Shown here: positions 55,378-63,976 of the stretch, in pieces
Layout: each line of letters starts with the position of its first letter
Position numbering within the stretch: position 1 is the first letter of the stretch
Assembly (NCBI RefSeq): GCF_017084525.1
Contig: NZ_CP070950.1
Location: 124,001-188,000 of the forward strand
Direction: 5' to 3'
Length of the DNA stretch: 64,000 nt
Origin: Conexibacter sp. SYSU D00693
GTDB lineage: Bacteria; Actinomycetota; Thermoleophilia; Solirubrobacterales; Solirubrobacteraceae
Program-made: the position numbers and the translations under genes
Notes under the pieces: model-generated
The model's database searches: none
The model's input: the letters and a program-made list of their open reading frames with translations, nothing else
Told to the model about the DNA's origin: nothing

Positions 55378-56226
55378 GTGCGGTTCGCGTCCGTCGCCCT
55401 CGCCTGCGCCCTCGCCGTCCCGAGCGTCGCGCAGGCCGCCGCGCCTTCCCGCACCGGCGCCTCCGCCACCCCGGAGGCGCTGCGCGTGGCAGGGCTGCGC
55501 GTCACGTGGCCGGTCCAGGGCACCTCGGTCGAACGCGCCCCAGGGGCACGCGTGGTCGTCGAGGTCCGCCGGGAGCGCCGCACGGGCTCCCGGGCCACCG
55601 TGACGCTCGCCCGGGTCGACGGGCGCGGCCGCACCCTCGGGGTCCTGGCGCGCCGGACCTTGCGCGGCGGGCGCTTCGCGGCGAAGCTCGCCACGACGCC
55701 GGGCGCGCGGCACGAGCTGCGCCTCGACGTCGCCGGCAGGCGGCGCGCCACCGCGCGCCTGACCACCCGCGTCCAGCCGTCGCCCGGGACCACGGGCGGC
55801 GCCGTCCCGGTGTCCTCCACCACCGGGACGACGCCGCCGGTGGTCCTCGGGCCGTGCGTGCCGCCGGCGCCCGCCACCGACCCGTCCCTGCGTGCGGCCG
55901 GCGAGCTCGTCGTGACGACGACCACGGTCCTCGCCGGTGCCACCGCGACGTACGACCTCGTCAACACGGGCGCCCGCTGCCTGGTCTACGGCGCGGGCTA
56001 CGACCTCGAGCGCCGCCGCGACGAGGGAGGCTGGGAGCGGGTCGGCCTCGAGCTCGCGTCCCCGGGGTGGGCGGGTCTGCTCGCGCCGGGTGAGCGCGCG
56101 GCGAAGGGCGCGCAGGTCCCGCCCGGCACCCCGCCCGGTCGCTACCGCGTGGTGGACCACCTCAACGCGGACGGCACGTCGATCCCGCTGCACGGCGAGT
56201 TCGACGTCGTCGCGCCGGCGGGCTAG
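55378..56226 (+). CDS. Secreted Ig-fold protein, unknown function
   Basis: 282 residues from GTG. The N-terminal signal peptide RFASVALACALAVPSVAQAAAP ends at a likely AQA cleavage site. After a Pro/Thr-rich part, the C-terminal 110 residues resemble a bacterial Ig-like domain: VVTTTTVLAGATATYDLVNTGARCLVYGAGYDLERR, GWAGLLAPGERAAKGAQVPPGTPPGRYRVVDHLNADG. Two Cys could form a disulphide. The stop overlaps the next gene's stop in a CTAG. Probably cell-envelope located. Confidence 0.7.
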   Translation: MRFASVALACALAVPSVAQAAAPSRTGASATPEALRVAGLRVTWPVQGTSVERAPGARVVVEVRRERRTGSRATVTLARVDGRGRTLGVLARRTLRGGRFAAKLATTPGARHELRLDVAGRRRATARLTTRVQPSPGTTGGAVPVSSTTGTTPPVVLGPCVPPAPATDPSLRAAGELVVTTTTVLAGATATYDLVNTGARCLVYGAGYDLERRRDEGGWERVGLELASPGWAGLLAPGERAAKGAQVPPGTPPGRYRVVDHLNADGTSIPLHGEFDVVAPAG

Positions 56227-57635
56227 CGCGCCACCGCGGCCAGCGCCCGCCCGAGGCGCTTGGCGCCCTCCGCGAGGTCGGCCGGCGCTGCCGCGGCATG
56301 GGTGACCCGCAGGTGCGGCCCCGGCGCCTCGGCCGCGAACCACAGGCGCCCCGGGGAGACCGTCACGCCTTCGGCCGCCGCGCGCGTCGCGAGCTCCTCG
56401 TCGTCCACGCCGTCGGGCAGCGCGAGCCACAGGTGCAGCCCGCCGGACGGGATCGCCACCGGCCGCGCGTCGGGGGCGTGCTCGGCGAGCGCGGCCACGA
56501 GGGTGTCGCGCCGCTCGCGCAGCGCGGGGCGCAGCGCGCGCAGGTGCCGGCGCCAGCCGGGGGAGGAGACGAGCTCGAGCGCCGCGAGCTGCAGGACGCC
56601 GCTGACGAAGAAGTCGTCCACCAGGCGCGCCGCCCGCAGCCGCGCGCCCGCCGTCCCCCGCGCCAGCGCGGCCGCGACGCGCAGCCCAGGCGCCGCGACC
56701 TTCGACAGCGAGCGGATGAGCACGACGTGGCCGTCGGGGTCGTCGGCCGCCAACGGCGGCGGCGCGTCGTGGTCGATGGCGAAGTCACGCGACCAGTCGT
56801 CCTCGACGAGGAACGCGCCCGCGGCTGCGACCGCCTCCATGACAGCCGCGCGACGCTCGGGCGCGAGCGTCGCGCCGTGCGGGTTGGCCCACAGCGGCTG
56901 GAGGTAGGCGATCCGGGCGCCGGTGCGGCGCAGCGCCTCCGCGAGGAGGTCGGGACGGACGCCGCCGGCGTCGGCGGGCACGGGCACGACGCGCAGGCCC
57001 GCGGCGCGCGCGGCGGCGACCGCGCCGTGGTAGGTCGGCGACTCGAGCAGGACGACGTCGCCAGGCGCGGCGAGCGCCCGGAACGCCGTGGAGAGCGCGG
57101 CCTGCGCGCCCGAGGTGACGACCACGTCGTGGGCGTGGAGGAAGCCGCCCGCCTCGCGGGCGAACCACGCGCGCAGCTCCTCCAGCCCGGAGAGCGGCGG
57201 GCGCTCCCACGCATCGGCGCGACGGGCCGCGCGCGCGAGCGCCTGGCCGGCGGGCCCGACGGGCTGCAGCGCCGGCTCGAGGTAGCCGTTGGTCAGCGTG
57301 ACCGCGCCCGGCGGCGGCGTGCCGAGCAGCTGCTGCAGCGACGCGCCCGGGACGGGCGGGCGGTCGGCGAGCGCGACGTCCTGCCACGCGAGGTCGGGCG
57401 GGCGCACCGCGACGGAGGCGACCGGGGCCTGGGCGACGAACGTCCCGCGGCCGGGGCGCGGTTCGACGACGCCCTCCGCCGCCAGCGCGCTGATCGCGCG
57501 CTGGACGGTCACCGGCGAGGCGCGGTGGCGGGCCATGAGCTCGCGCACCGACGGGAGCTTCGTGCCGGGGGAGAGCGACGCGGCGGTCGCGCGGAGGTCG
57601 TCGATGACGCGGGTCCTTGTGTTATCCTCGGACAT
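56223..57635 (-). CDS. MocR-type regulator (GntR HTH plus aminotransferase fold)
   Basis: 470 residues. Residues about 5-70 are a GntR winged helix (KLPSVRELMARHRASPVTVQRAISALAAEGVVEPRPGRGTFV); residues about 110-470 are a fold-type I aminotransferase (TSGAQAALSTAF, LWANPHGATL, VEDDWSRDF, LIRSLSKVAAPGLRV with the PLP Lys). MocR proteins use the second domain to sense pyridoxal phosphate or GABA-like compounds. It is divergent to an EamA transporter, which it probably controls, with the start codons sharing a CATG. Confidence 0.9.
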   Translation of the reverse strand: MSEDNTRTRVIDDLRATAASLSPGTKLPSVRELMARHRASPVTVQRAISALAAEGVVEPRPGRGTFVAQAPVASVAVRPPDLAWQDVALADRPPVPGASLQQLLGTPPPGAVTLTNGYLEPALQPVGPAGQALARAARRADAWERPPLSGLEELRAWFAREAGGFLHAHDVVVTSGAQAALSTAFRALAAPGDVVLLESPTYHGAVAAARAAGLRVVPVPADAGGVRPDLLAEALRRTGARIAYLQPLWANPHGATLAPERRAAVMEAVAAAGAFLVEDDWSRDFAIDHDAPPPLAADDPDGHVVLIRSLSKVAAPGLRVAAALARGTAGARLRAARLVDDFFVSGVLQLAALELVSSPGWRRHLRALRPALRERRDTLVAALAEHAPDARPVAIPSGGLHLWLALPDGVDDEELATRAAAEGVTVSPGRLWFAAEAPGPHLRVTHAAAAPADLAEGAKRLGRALAAVAR

Positions 57636-57651
57636 GAGCAGCACGGGTAAC
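57621..57651. promoter_or_regulatory. Inverted repeat spanning the MocR/EamA start codons
   Basis: GTTATCC (57621-57627) and GGGTAAC (57645-57651) are inverted with one mismatch and a 17-bp gap. The repeat is centred on the overlapping CATG and covers the plus -10 (TATCCT 57623-57628) and lies beside the minus -10 (TAGCGT 57655-57650). It is the best candidate operator for the MocR protein. Confidence 0.5.
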
Positions 57652-58662
57652 GCTACAGGAGCGGGCGCGATGACGGTGACGGGGTTGTGGCACGACGCCG
57701 CAGCCGTCCGCCGCGCCGGCCCTGGCCTCGCGCACACGCGCCGCCGCCGCCGGGGGCGGCGCTCGTCCTCGGGCCTCCTGCTCGGCGCCGCGGGCATCGC
57801 CGCCTTCTCGTTCTCGCTGCCCGCCACGCGCGTCGCCGTCCGGGACCTCGACCCGTGGCTGGTGTCCTTCGGCCGCGCCGCCGTCGCCGCGCTGCTGGCC
57901 GCCGTGGTCCTGCTCGCCGTCCGCGCGCCCCGCCCGACCGCCGCCCAGGTGCGCTCGCTGCTCGTCGTCGCCCTCGGCGTGGCGGTCGCGTTCCCGCTCG
58001 GCACCGCGCTGGCGATGCAGGACGCCGACGCCGCCCACGGCGCCGTCGTCATCGCCGTGCTCCCCGCCGCCACCGCGGTCATGGCGGTGCTGCGCGCGGG
58101 CGAGCGGCCGAGCGGGTGGTTCTGGGCGGCCTCGGGCGCCGGCGTCGCCGTGACCGTCGTCTTCGCCCTGTCGCGCTCCGGCGGTGGCGGGCTCGCCGTC
58201 GCCGACGTCCAGCTCATGGCCGGCACCCTGCTGTGCGCCCTGGGCTACGCCGAGGGCGCGGTGCTCGCGCGCGAGCTCGGCGGCGCGCGGACGATCTGCT
58301 GGGCGCTCGTGCTCGCGGCGCCCCTCACCCTCACCGTCAGCGCGGCGTCCCTCGTCACCGCCCCGCCGGCCGGCGCCGCGGCGACCGCCTGGCTCGGCCT
58401 CGCCTACGTCAGCGTCTTCTCGATGTTCCTGGGCTTCTTCGCCTGGTACGCCGGCCTGGCCCGTGGCGGCGTCGCGAAGGTCGGCCAGGTGCAACTCGCC
58501 CAGCCGCTGCTGACGCTCGGGTGGTCGGCCCTCGTCCTGGGCGAGCACGTCGGGCCCGAGGCGCTGCTCACCGCCCTCGCCGTGGTCGCGTGCGTCGTCG
58601 TCACCCAGCGCGCCCGTGTCGCCGCGCCGACACGCGCTCAGCAGGCGCCCGCCGCCGGGTAG
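57634..58662 (+). CDS. EamA-family (drug/metabolite) transporter
   Basis: 342 residues from ATG 57634, with ten membrane segments in two EamA repeats (GLLLGAAGIAAFSFSLPATRVAVRDLDPWLVSFGRAAVAALLA and LMAGTLLCALGYAEGAVLARELGG onward). The N-terminal 45 residues are hydrophilic and arginine rich, unusual for the family; an ATG at 57670 would remove part of it. The substrate is unknown but the divergent MocR gene suggests a vitamin B6- or amine-related compound. Confidence 0.82.
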   Translation: MSSTGNATGAGAMTVTGLWHDAAAVRRAGPGLAHTRRRRRGRRSSSGLLLGAAGIAAFSFSLPATRVAVRDLDPWLVSFGRAAVAALLAAVVLLAVRAPRPTAAQVRSLLVVALGVAVAFPLGTALAMQDADAAHGAVVIAVLPAATAVMAVLRAGERPSGWFWAASGAGVAVTVVFALSRSGGGGLAVADVQLMAGTLLCALGYAEGAVLARELGGARTICWALVLAAPLTLTVSAASLVTAPPAGAAATAWLGLAYVSVFSMFLGFFAWYAGLARGGVAKVGQVQLAQPLLTLGWSALVLGEHVGPEALLTALAVVACVVVTQRARVAAPTRAQQAPAAG

Positions 58663-58665
58663 GGT
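58660..58665 (+). promoter_or_regulatory. -10 box (TAGGGT) of the MaoC pair, overlapping the previous stop
   Basis: TAGGGT starts with the TAG stop of the EamA gene and is 8 nt before the ATG at 58674. Confidence 0.45.
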
Positions 58666-58673
58666 CGCCGCCG

Positions 58674-59114
58674 ATGGCCGTCAACGAAGCCGCCGTCGGC
58701 AAGCGCTACCCCGCCACGACCTACGCCGTGGGGCGCGAGAAGATCCGCGAGTACGCGCACGCGACGTTCGAGCAGGACCCGCTGCACCTCGACCTCGAGG
58801 CGGCGCGGCGCGCCGGCTACCGCGACCTCGTGGCGCCGCCCATGTTCTGCGTGGTCTACAGCGCGCCCGCGCTCGCGCCGGCGATCCTCGACCCGGAGGT
58901 GGGCATCGACTTCGCGCGCATGGTCCACGGCGCGCAGGAGTTCCGGTGGGGCCCGCTCGTCGTCGCCGGCGACGAGGTCTCGACCGAGGTCACCGTCAAG
59001 GCGGTCGAGGAGCGCGACGGCAAGGGCTTCTTCGTCTTCGAGTCCGTGAGCACCAACCAGGACGGCCACACCGTGTGCGTCGGGACCTGGACCAACATCG
59101 TGCGAGGTTCCTGA
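58674..59114 (+). CDS. MaoC-like hot-dog protein (HadA type)
   Basis: 146 residues: the N-terminal hot-dog half with EKIREYAHATFEQDPLHLDLEAARRAGYRDLVAPPMFCVVYSAPAL, as in the non-catalytic or half-catalytic subunits of (3R)-hydroxyacyl-ACP dehydratases (HadA). The next gene, 2 bp downstream, is the catalytic half. Together they probably form a heterodimer that dehydrates hydroxyacyl intermediates in fatty-acid elongation. Confidence 0.88.
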   Translation: MAVNEAAVGKRYPATTYAVGREKIREYAHATFEQDPLHLDLEAARRAGYRDLVAPPMFCVVYSAPALAPAILDPEVGIDFARMVHGAQEFRWGPLVVAGDEVSTEVTVKAVEERDGKGFFVFESVSTNQDGHTVCVGTWTNIVRGS

Positions 59115-59116
59115 CC

Positions 59117-59506
59117 ATGGCCGAGCTGCAGCCCGGCGCCGAGCTCCCCGAGCTGGCCGTCACGCCCGACCGGCACCTGACGATCCGCTACGCCGGCGCG
59201 TCGGGCGACTTCAACCCCATCCACGTCGACGAGGAGTTCGCCAAGCAGGTCGGCCTGCCCGGCAAGATCCTCCACGGCCTGTGGTCCATGGCCCAGGTCG
59301 CGCGCGCACAGACGCAGGCCGGCGGCGGCCCCCACACGCTGCGGCGGCTGTCGGTGCAGTTCCGCGGCATGGGCCTGCCCGAGCGCGAGGTCAAGGTCAC
59401 GGGCACGGTGCGCGAGGTCCGCGACGGCCTGGCGGTGGTCGACACGGTGGCCGAGCAGGACGGCACGCAGATCATCCGCAACGCCGAAGCGGAGATCCAG
59501 ATCTAG
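59117..59506 (+). CDS. MaoC-family hydratase (HadB type)
   Basis: 129 residues. The catalytic hydratase motif is GASGDFNPIHVDEEFA with Asp31 and His36, followed by LPGKILHGLWSMAQVAR. Matches the HadB half of type II fatty-acid dehydratases. Paired with the preceding gene. Neither FAS enzymes nor a mycolic-acid gene are nearby. Confidence 0.9.
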   Translation: MAELQPGAELPELAVTPDRHLTIRYAGASGDFNPIHVDEEFAKQVGLPGKILHGLWSMAQVARAQTQAGGGPHTLRRLSVQFRGMGLPEREVKVTGTVREVRDGLAVVDTVAEQDGTQIIRNAEAEIQI

Positions 59507-59513
59507 GCCCTCG

Positions 59514-59519
59514 TACAAT
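59514..59519 (+). promoter_or_regulatory. -10 box (TACAAT) of hrcA
   Basis: TACAAT, 8 nt before the GTG at 59528; the best-matching -10 in the window. No CIRCE element (TTAGCACTC-N9-GAGTGCTAA) is seen. Confidence 0.6.
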
Positions 59520-59527
59520 CGGGGGCC

Positions 59528-60550
59528 GTGCAGCTGAGCCCCCGCCAGGAGCTCATCCTCCGCAAGGTCGTCGAGGCGCACACCGCCACGGGCCAGCCCG
59601 TGGGCTCCAAGACGCTGGCCGCCGACCCCGACCTCGAGTGCGGGCCGTCGACGATCCGCAACGAGCTGGCCATGCTCGAGGAGCACGGGCTGCTCGCCCA
59701 CCCGCACACGTCGGCGGGGCGCATCCCCACCGACGCCGGCCACCGCTACTACGTCGACCGCCTGCTCCCGGTGCCGGCGCGCCGCGACGGCCAGGGCCTG
59801 CGCCTCGAGCTCATGCGCCGCGAGGTCGACGAGGCGATGCGCGTGACGTCCGAGACCCTCAGCCAGGTCACGAACCTCCTGGCGATCGTCACGGCGCCGC
59901 CGATCGACACCGCGACGGTCCGCCACGTCGAGGTCCTGCTGCTCCAGCCGCAGGTCGTGATGGTGGTCGTCATCACCTCGACCGGCGGCGTCTCCAAGCG
60001 GGTCTTCACCTTCGACCGCTCCGTCGACCCCGGGCTGGCCCACTGGGCGGGGGCGTTCCTCGACGAGCGCCTCACCGGGATGGACCTCGGCGCGCGGATG
60101 CTCTCCAGCCGCCTGGCCGACCCGAGCCTCGGGCCGTCCGAGCGCGCGTTCCTCGAGCAGCTCGCGCCCGCGTTCCTCGACCTCGCCGACACGGCCGAGG
60201 ACACGCTGTACGTCGACGGCGCCCACCGCCTGCTGGCCGAGCACCGCGTCCAGGACCTGTCGCAGATCAACGCGCTCATGGCGATGCTCGAGCGTCGCGT
60301 CGCGCTGCTCGGCGTCCTGCGCGTCGTCCTGGGCGAGCGCGACGTCCTGGTGCGCATCGGCTCCGAGAACGAGGTCGACGCACTGCGTCCGCTCTCGCTC
60401 GTCGCGGCGCCCTACGGCCTGCCCCAGCGCAAGCTCGGCGCCGTCTCCGTCATCGGCCCGGTCCGCATGGACTACGGCGCCGCCATCCGCTCGGTGCGCG
60501 AGGCCGCGTCCGAGCTCAGCCGCTTCATCGAGGACGTCTACGGCACGTGA
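59528..60550 (+). CDS. hrcA: Heat-inducible transcription repressor HrcA
   Basis: 340 residues. N-terminal winged helix LSPRQELILRKVVEAHTATGQPVGSKTLAADPDLECGPSTIRNELAMLEEHGLLAHPHTSAGRIPTDAGHRYYVD is the classical HrcA start. The remaining part is the dimerisation/insertion domain ending YGAAIRSVREAASELSRFIEDVYGT. It represses chaperone genes by binding CIRCE. The stop overlaps dnaJ (GTGA). Confidence 0.95.
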   Translation: MQLSPRQELILRKVVEAHTATGQPVGSKTLAADPDLECGPSTIRNELAMLEEHGLLAHPHTSAGRIPTDAGHRYYVDRLLPVPARRDGQGLRLELMRREVDEAMRVTSETLSQVTNLLAIVTAPPIDTATVRHVEVLLLQPQVVMVVVITSTGGVSKRVFTFDRSVDPGLAHWAGAFLDERLTGMDLGARMLSSRLADPSLGPSERAFLEQLAPAFLDLADTAEDTLYVDGAHRLLAEHRVQDLSQINALMAMLERRVALLGVLRVVLGERDVLVRIGSENEVDALRPLSLVAAPYGLPQRKLGAVSVIGPVRMDYGAAIRSVREAASELSRFIEDVYGT

Positions 60551-61695
60551 GCGCCACCGCCCCCCGCGACCCCTACGAGGTGCTCGGCGTCGCCCGCGAC
60601 GCCGACACCGCCGCGATCAAGAAGGCCTTCCGCAAGCTCGCGCGCGAGCTGCACCCGGACGTCAACAAGCACGACCCGGACGCCGAGGAGCGCTTCAAGG
60701 AGGCCGCGGAGGCCTACGAGATCCTCAGCGACGCGGAGCGCCGCGCGACGTTCGACCGCTACGGCCACGAAGGACTGCGCGGCGCCGGTGCCGCCCCCAA
60801 CTTCGACGGCTTCGGCTCGATCTCGGACCTCTTCGACGCGTTCTTCGGCGGCGGGGGCGGCGGTGGCTTCGGCGGCCGGCGCTCGGGCCCGGCGCAGGGC
60901 GAGGACGTCGCGCTGCGCACCGCGATCTCGCTCGAGACGGCGTTCCGGGGCGGCAGCGTCGACGTCGAGTTCGAGGCGATCGACCTGTGCGAGCACTGCC
61001 ACGGCAACGGCGCGGAGCCGGGGACCCCGATCGAGACCTGCGAGCGCTGCGGCGGCGCCGGCCGGCTGCAGGCCGTGACCCGCTCGCCGTTCGGCCAGGT
61101 CGTGCGGACCGTCGCCTGCGACGTCTGCGACGGCGACGGGCGGGTGGCCAAGCAGCCGTGCGCGGAGTGCGAGGGCCGCGGCCGCGTCGTCGGCCGCCGG
61201 CGCCTGCAGGTCGACGTCCCCGCCGGCATCGCCGACGGCCAGCGCATCCGCCTGGCCGGCCGCGGCCACGCGGGTGACCGCGGCGGCCCGCCCGGCGACC
61301 TCTACGTCCTCGTGCAGGTCGAGGCCGACGAGCGCTTCCTGCGCGACGGCGACGACCTCGTGACCGTCCTCAGCGTCCCGGCGCCGCGCGCCGCCCTGGG
61401 CACCACGCGCGCCGTCGAGACCTTCGACGGCCCGAAGGACGTCGAGGTCCCGGCGGGCACCCAGCCGGGCACGACGATCACGCTCAAGGGCGAGGGCATG
61501 CCGCAACTGCGCCGCCCGGGCCGCCGCGGCGACCTGCAGGTCGTCGTCGACGTCGTCATCCCGCGCTCGCTCACCAAGCACCAGCGCGGGCTGCTCGAGG
61601 AGCTCGCCGAGGACCTCGACGAGCACCAGCTCAAGGCCGACGGCTCGGTCGTCGGCAAGCTGCGCCGCCTCTTCTCCGGCCACGGCCAGCGGTGA
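60547..61695 (+). CDS. dnaJ: Chaperone DnaJ (Hsp40)
   Basis: 382 residues. J domain with HPD at 36-38, a Gly/Phe-rich linker (FFGGGGGGGFGG), four zinc motifs CEHCHGNG, CERCGGAG, CDVCDGDG, CAECEGRG, and the substrate-binding C-terminal domain. It delivers clients to DnaK and stimulates its ATPase. GTG start within the hrcA stop. dnaK is not in the window. Confidence 0.97.
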   Translation: MSATAPRDPYEVLGVARDADTAAIKKAFRKLARELHPDVNKHDPDAEERFKEAAEAYEILSDAERRATFDRYGHEGLRGAGAAPNFDGFGSISDLFDAFFGGGGGGGFGGRRSGPAQGEDVALRTAISLETAFRGGSVDVEFEAIDLCEHCHGNGAEPGTPIETCERCGGAGRLQAVTRSPFGQVVRTVACDVCDGDGRVAKQPCAECEGRGRVVGRRRLQVDVPAGIADGQRIRLAGRGHAGDRGGPPGDLYVLVQVEADERFLRDGDDLVTVLSVPAPRAALGTTRAVETFDGPKDVEVPAGTQPGTTITLKGEGMPQLRRPGRRGDLQVVVDVVIPRSLTKHQRGLLEELAEDLDEHQLKADGSVVGKLRRLFSGHGQR

Positions 61696-62531
61696 TCCGC
61701 CTCGCGGTCCGGGTCCGGCGCGAGCACGCGGAGCTCGTGCTGGCCGAGCTGCTCGAGCTCGCCCCGAGCGGGGTGGAGGAGGCCGAGCTCGAGGGCGGCG
61801 TCGTCGAGTACGCGGTCTACGGGCCACCCGGCGAGGTGCCCGACCTGCCCGACCTGCAGGTCGCCGCCGGCGACGCGCTCGTCGAGGTCGAGACGACCGA
61901 GGTCGCCGACGACTGGGCCGACCGCTGGCGCCAGTTCCACAAGCCGGTCGTCGTGGGCGGGCGCCTGCACGTGCGCCCGCCGTGGTGCACGCCGCGCGAG
62001 GACCTGCTCGAGGTCGTCGTCGACCCCGGGCAGGCGTTCGGCACCGGCGCCCACGGCACGACGCGCCTGTGCCTCGAGCTGCTGTGCGAGCTGGCCGCCG
62101 AGGGCGCGGGCGGGCCGGCGTCGGACCTCGGCTGCGGCTCGGGCGTCCTGGCCATCGCCGCGGCGAAGCTGGGCCTGGGGCCGGTCCTCGGCGTCGACCA
62201 CGAGCGCGAGTCGGTCACCGCCACCGCCGAGAACGCGCAGGCCAACGGCGTGGACGACCTCGTGCGCGCCGAGCGCTTCGACCTCCTGCGGGGCGGCCCG
62301 GCGCCGGGCGCGCCGCTCGTGCTCGCCAACCTCCTGCGCCCGCTGCTGCTCGCCGTCGCCCGGGCGGGGTTCCAGGACGCCCAGCCCCGCGTCCTCGTCG
62401 CCTCGGGCCTGCTCGTGCACGAGGCCGACGAGGTCGCCGGCGCCTTCGCGCAGCGCCACGGGCTGCACGAGCGACGGCGCCTGGACGACGGTGAGTGGGC
62501 AGCGCTCCTGCTGGCCCGGCCGGCGGGCTAG
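61692..62531 (+). CDS. prmA: Ribosomal protein L11 methyltransferase
   Basis: 279 residues, GTG start overlapping the dnaJ stop. Class I SAM-dependent methyltransferase with the PrmA signature VVDPGQAFGTGAHGTTRLCLELL, SAM-binding ASDLGCGSGVLAIAAAKLG and the LANLLRPLLL motif in place of NIlA. It methylates bL11. hrcA-dnaJ-prmA is the standard order. The TAG stop is the first half of the next gene's -10 box. Confidence 0.95.
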   Translation: MIRLAVRVRREHAELVLAELLELAPSGVEEAELEGGVVEYAVYGPPGEVPDLPDLQVAAGDALVEVETTEVADDWADRWRQFHKPVVVGGRLHVRPPWCTPREDLLEVVVDPGQAFGTGAHGTTRLCLELLCELAAEGAGGPASDLGCGSGVLAIAAAKLGLGPVLGVDHERESVTATAENAQANGVDDLVRAERFDLLRGGPAPGAPLVLANLLRPLLLAVARAGFQDAQPRVLVASGLLVHEADEVAGAFAQRHGLHERRRLDDGEWAALLLARPAG

Positions 62532-62534
62532 GGT
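62529..62534 (+). promoter_or_regulatory. -10 box (TAGGGT) of the PAS-SpoIIE gene, overlapping the prmA stop
   Basis: TAGGGT contains the prmA stop (TAG) and ends 11 nt before the ATG at 62546. Confidence 0.4.
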
Positions 62535-62545
62535 CGCCCTACGCG

Positions 62546-63976
62546 ATGGCGGACGCCGGGACCTTCACCTTCGTCACCCGGCCGTCCGGGGAGCTCATGG
62601 TCGACCTGCCGTCGTGGCGCGCGGTCACCGGGCAGTCGCGCGACGAGATCCGGGACTTCGGCTGGCAGGAGGCGCTGCACCCGGAGGACCGCGAGCGCGT
62701 CGCCGAGGAGTGGGCGACCGCCGTGCACGACGTCTCCCTGTTCGTCACGACCTACCGCATCAGCGAGGTCGGCGGGGGCTGGCGGCGCCTGCGCGTCGTC
62801 GGGCTGCCGGTCCGCGGGCGCGAGGGCGAGGTCGAGCGCTTCGAGGGGGTCGCGCAGGACGTCACCGAGTCCGAGCTCGACTCCGCGCTGCTGCAGGCGG
62901 TCATCCACGAGGCCCCGGTCGGCCTCGCGCTCACCTGGGGCCCCGACCACGTCTTCCGCCTGCACAACGAGGCCTACCGCGACCTGCTGCCGCCCGACCG
63001 GGAGGTCGTCGGCCTGCCGGTGCGCGAGGCGCTGGTCGAGATCGCGGAGATCACCGGCGCCTTCGACGAGGTCCAGCGCACCGGCCAGACGCTGCGCTTC
63101 GACGACTTCTCCGTGCCGTGGTCGACCGGGCCCGAGCGCTTCTACCGCTTCAGCCTCGCCCCGGTCGACGGGCCCGACGGCATCGGCGGCGTGCTCATCT
63201 CGGGCGTCGAGACGACCGACGAGGTCGTGCGCCGGCGCTCGCTGGAGCGCGAGCTGGCCGAGGAGCGCGCCGTGGCCGAGACGCTGCAGCGCGGCCTGCT
63301 GCCCAGCGCGCCGCAGCTGCCGGGCCTGCGCGCCGACGTGCGCTACCTGCCCGGCGGCCCCGAGGTCCAGATCGGCGGCGACTGGTACGACGCGTTCCGG
63401 CTGCCGTGCGGGCGCACGGCGCTCGTCGTCGGCGACATCGCCGGCCGCGGCGCCCACGCGGCGCGGCTCATGAGCCAGGTGCGCGCGGCCGTCCGCGCCT
63501 ACGCGATCGACGGCCACGGCCCGACCGGCGTGCTCGACCGCGTCGAGCGCTTCTTCGCCGGTCAGGACCTCGCCGAGATGGCGACGCTCTTCTACGCGGA
63601 GCTCGAGGAGGACCTGCGCGGGATGCGCTCGGTGTGCGCCGGCCACCCGCCGCCCGTGCTCGCGGTCGCCGGCGCACCGTCGACGCTCGTGCGCGGCGCC
63701 GTGGGGCCGCCGGTCGGCGCCGGTGCGCCGGTCGGCTCGGCGCTCGAGACGGCGCTCCCGCCCGAGGCGCTGCTGCTGCTCTACACCGACGGCCTGGTCG
63801 AGGACCGCGGCCGGCCGCTGGACGTCGGCCTCCAGCGGCTGCTGGACGTCACGGCGGGCGCGGTGGCCGACGGGCCCGCGGCGGTCTGCGACGCGGCGCT
63901 GGCCGACCTGCTCGCGGCGCCCGGCCGGCACGACGACGTCGCGCTGCTGGCCGTGCAGGCCGACGCCGGGCCGTGA
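62546..63976 (+). CDS. PAS-domain SpoIIE-type (PP2C) serine phosphatase
   Basis: 476 residues. A PAS domain with PAC (FGWQEALHPEDRERVAEEW, FEGVAQDVTESE) at about 1-115, a second PAS-like domain at about 120-235, a coiled linker, and a SpoIIE/RsbU phosphatase domain: GGDWYDAF, VVGDIAGRGAHAARLMSQVR, LFYAELEED, VCAGHPPPVL, LLLYTDGLVEDR and GRHDDVALLAVQ carry the metal-binding Asp residues. Such proteins dephosphorylate anti-anti-sigma factors in response to a signal. No partner RsbV/RsbW gene is in the window, and no membrane segment is present. The window ends just after it. Confidence 0.92.
   Translation: MADAGTFTFVTRPSGELMVDLPSWRAVTGQSRDEIRDFGWQEALHPEDRERVAEEWATAVHDVSLFVTTYRISEVGGGWRRLRVVGLPVRGREGEVERFEGVAQDVTESELDSALLQAVIHEAPVGLALTWGPDHVFRLHNEAYRDLLPPDREVVGLPVREALVEIAEITGAFDEVQRTGQTLRFDDFSVPWSTGPERFYRFSLAPVDGPDGIGGVLISGVETTDEVVRRRSLERELAEERAVAETLQRGLLPSAPQLPGLRADVRYLPGGPEVQIGGDWYDAFRLPCGRTALVVGDIAGRGAHAARLMSQVRAAVRAYAIDGHGPTGVLDRVERFFAGQDLAEMATLFYAELEEDLRGMRSVCAGHPPPVLAVAGAPSTLVRGAVGPPVGAGAPVGSALETALPPEALLLLYTDGLVEDRGRPLDVGLQRLLDVTAGAVADGPAAVCDAALADLLAAPGRHDDVALLAVQADAGP

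Noticed and set aside
59507-59527. CIRCE operator before hrcA
   Set aside because: No TTAGCACTC or GAGTGCTAA arms are present; the gap holds only a -10 box.
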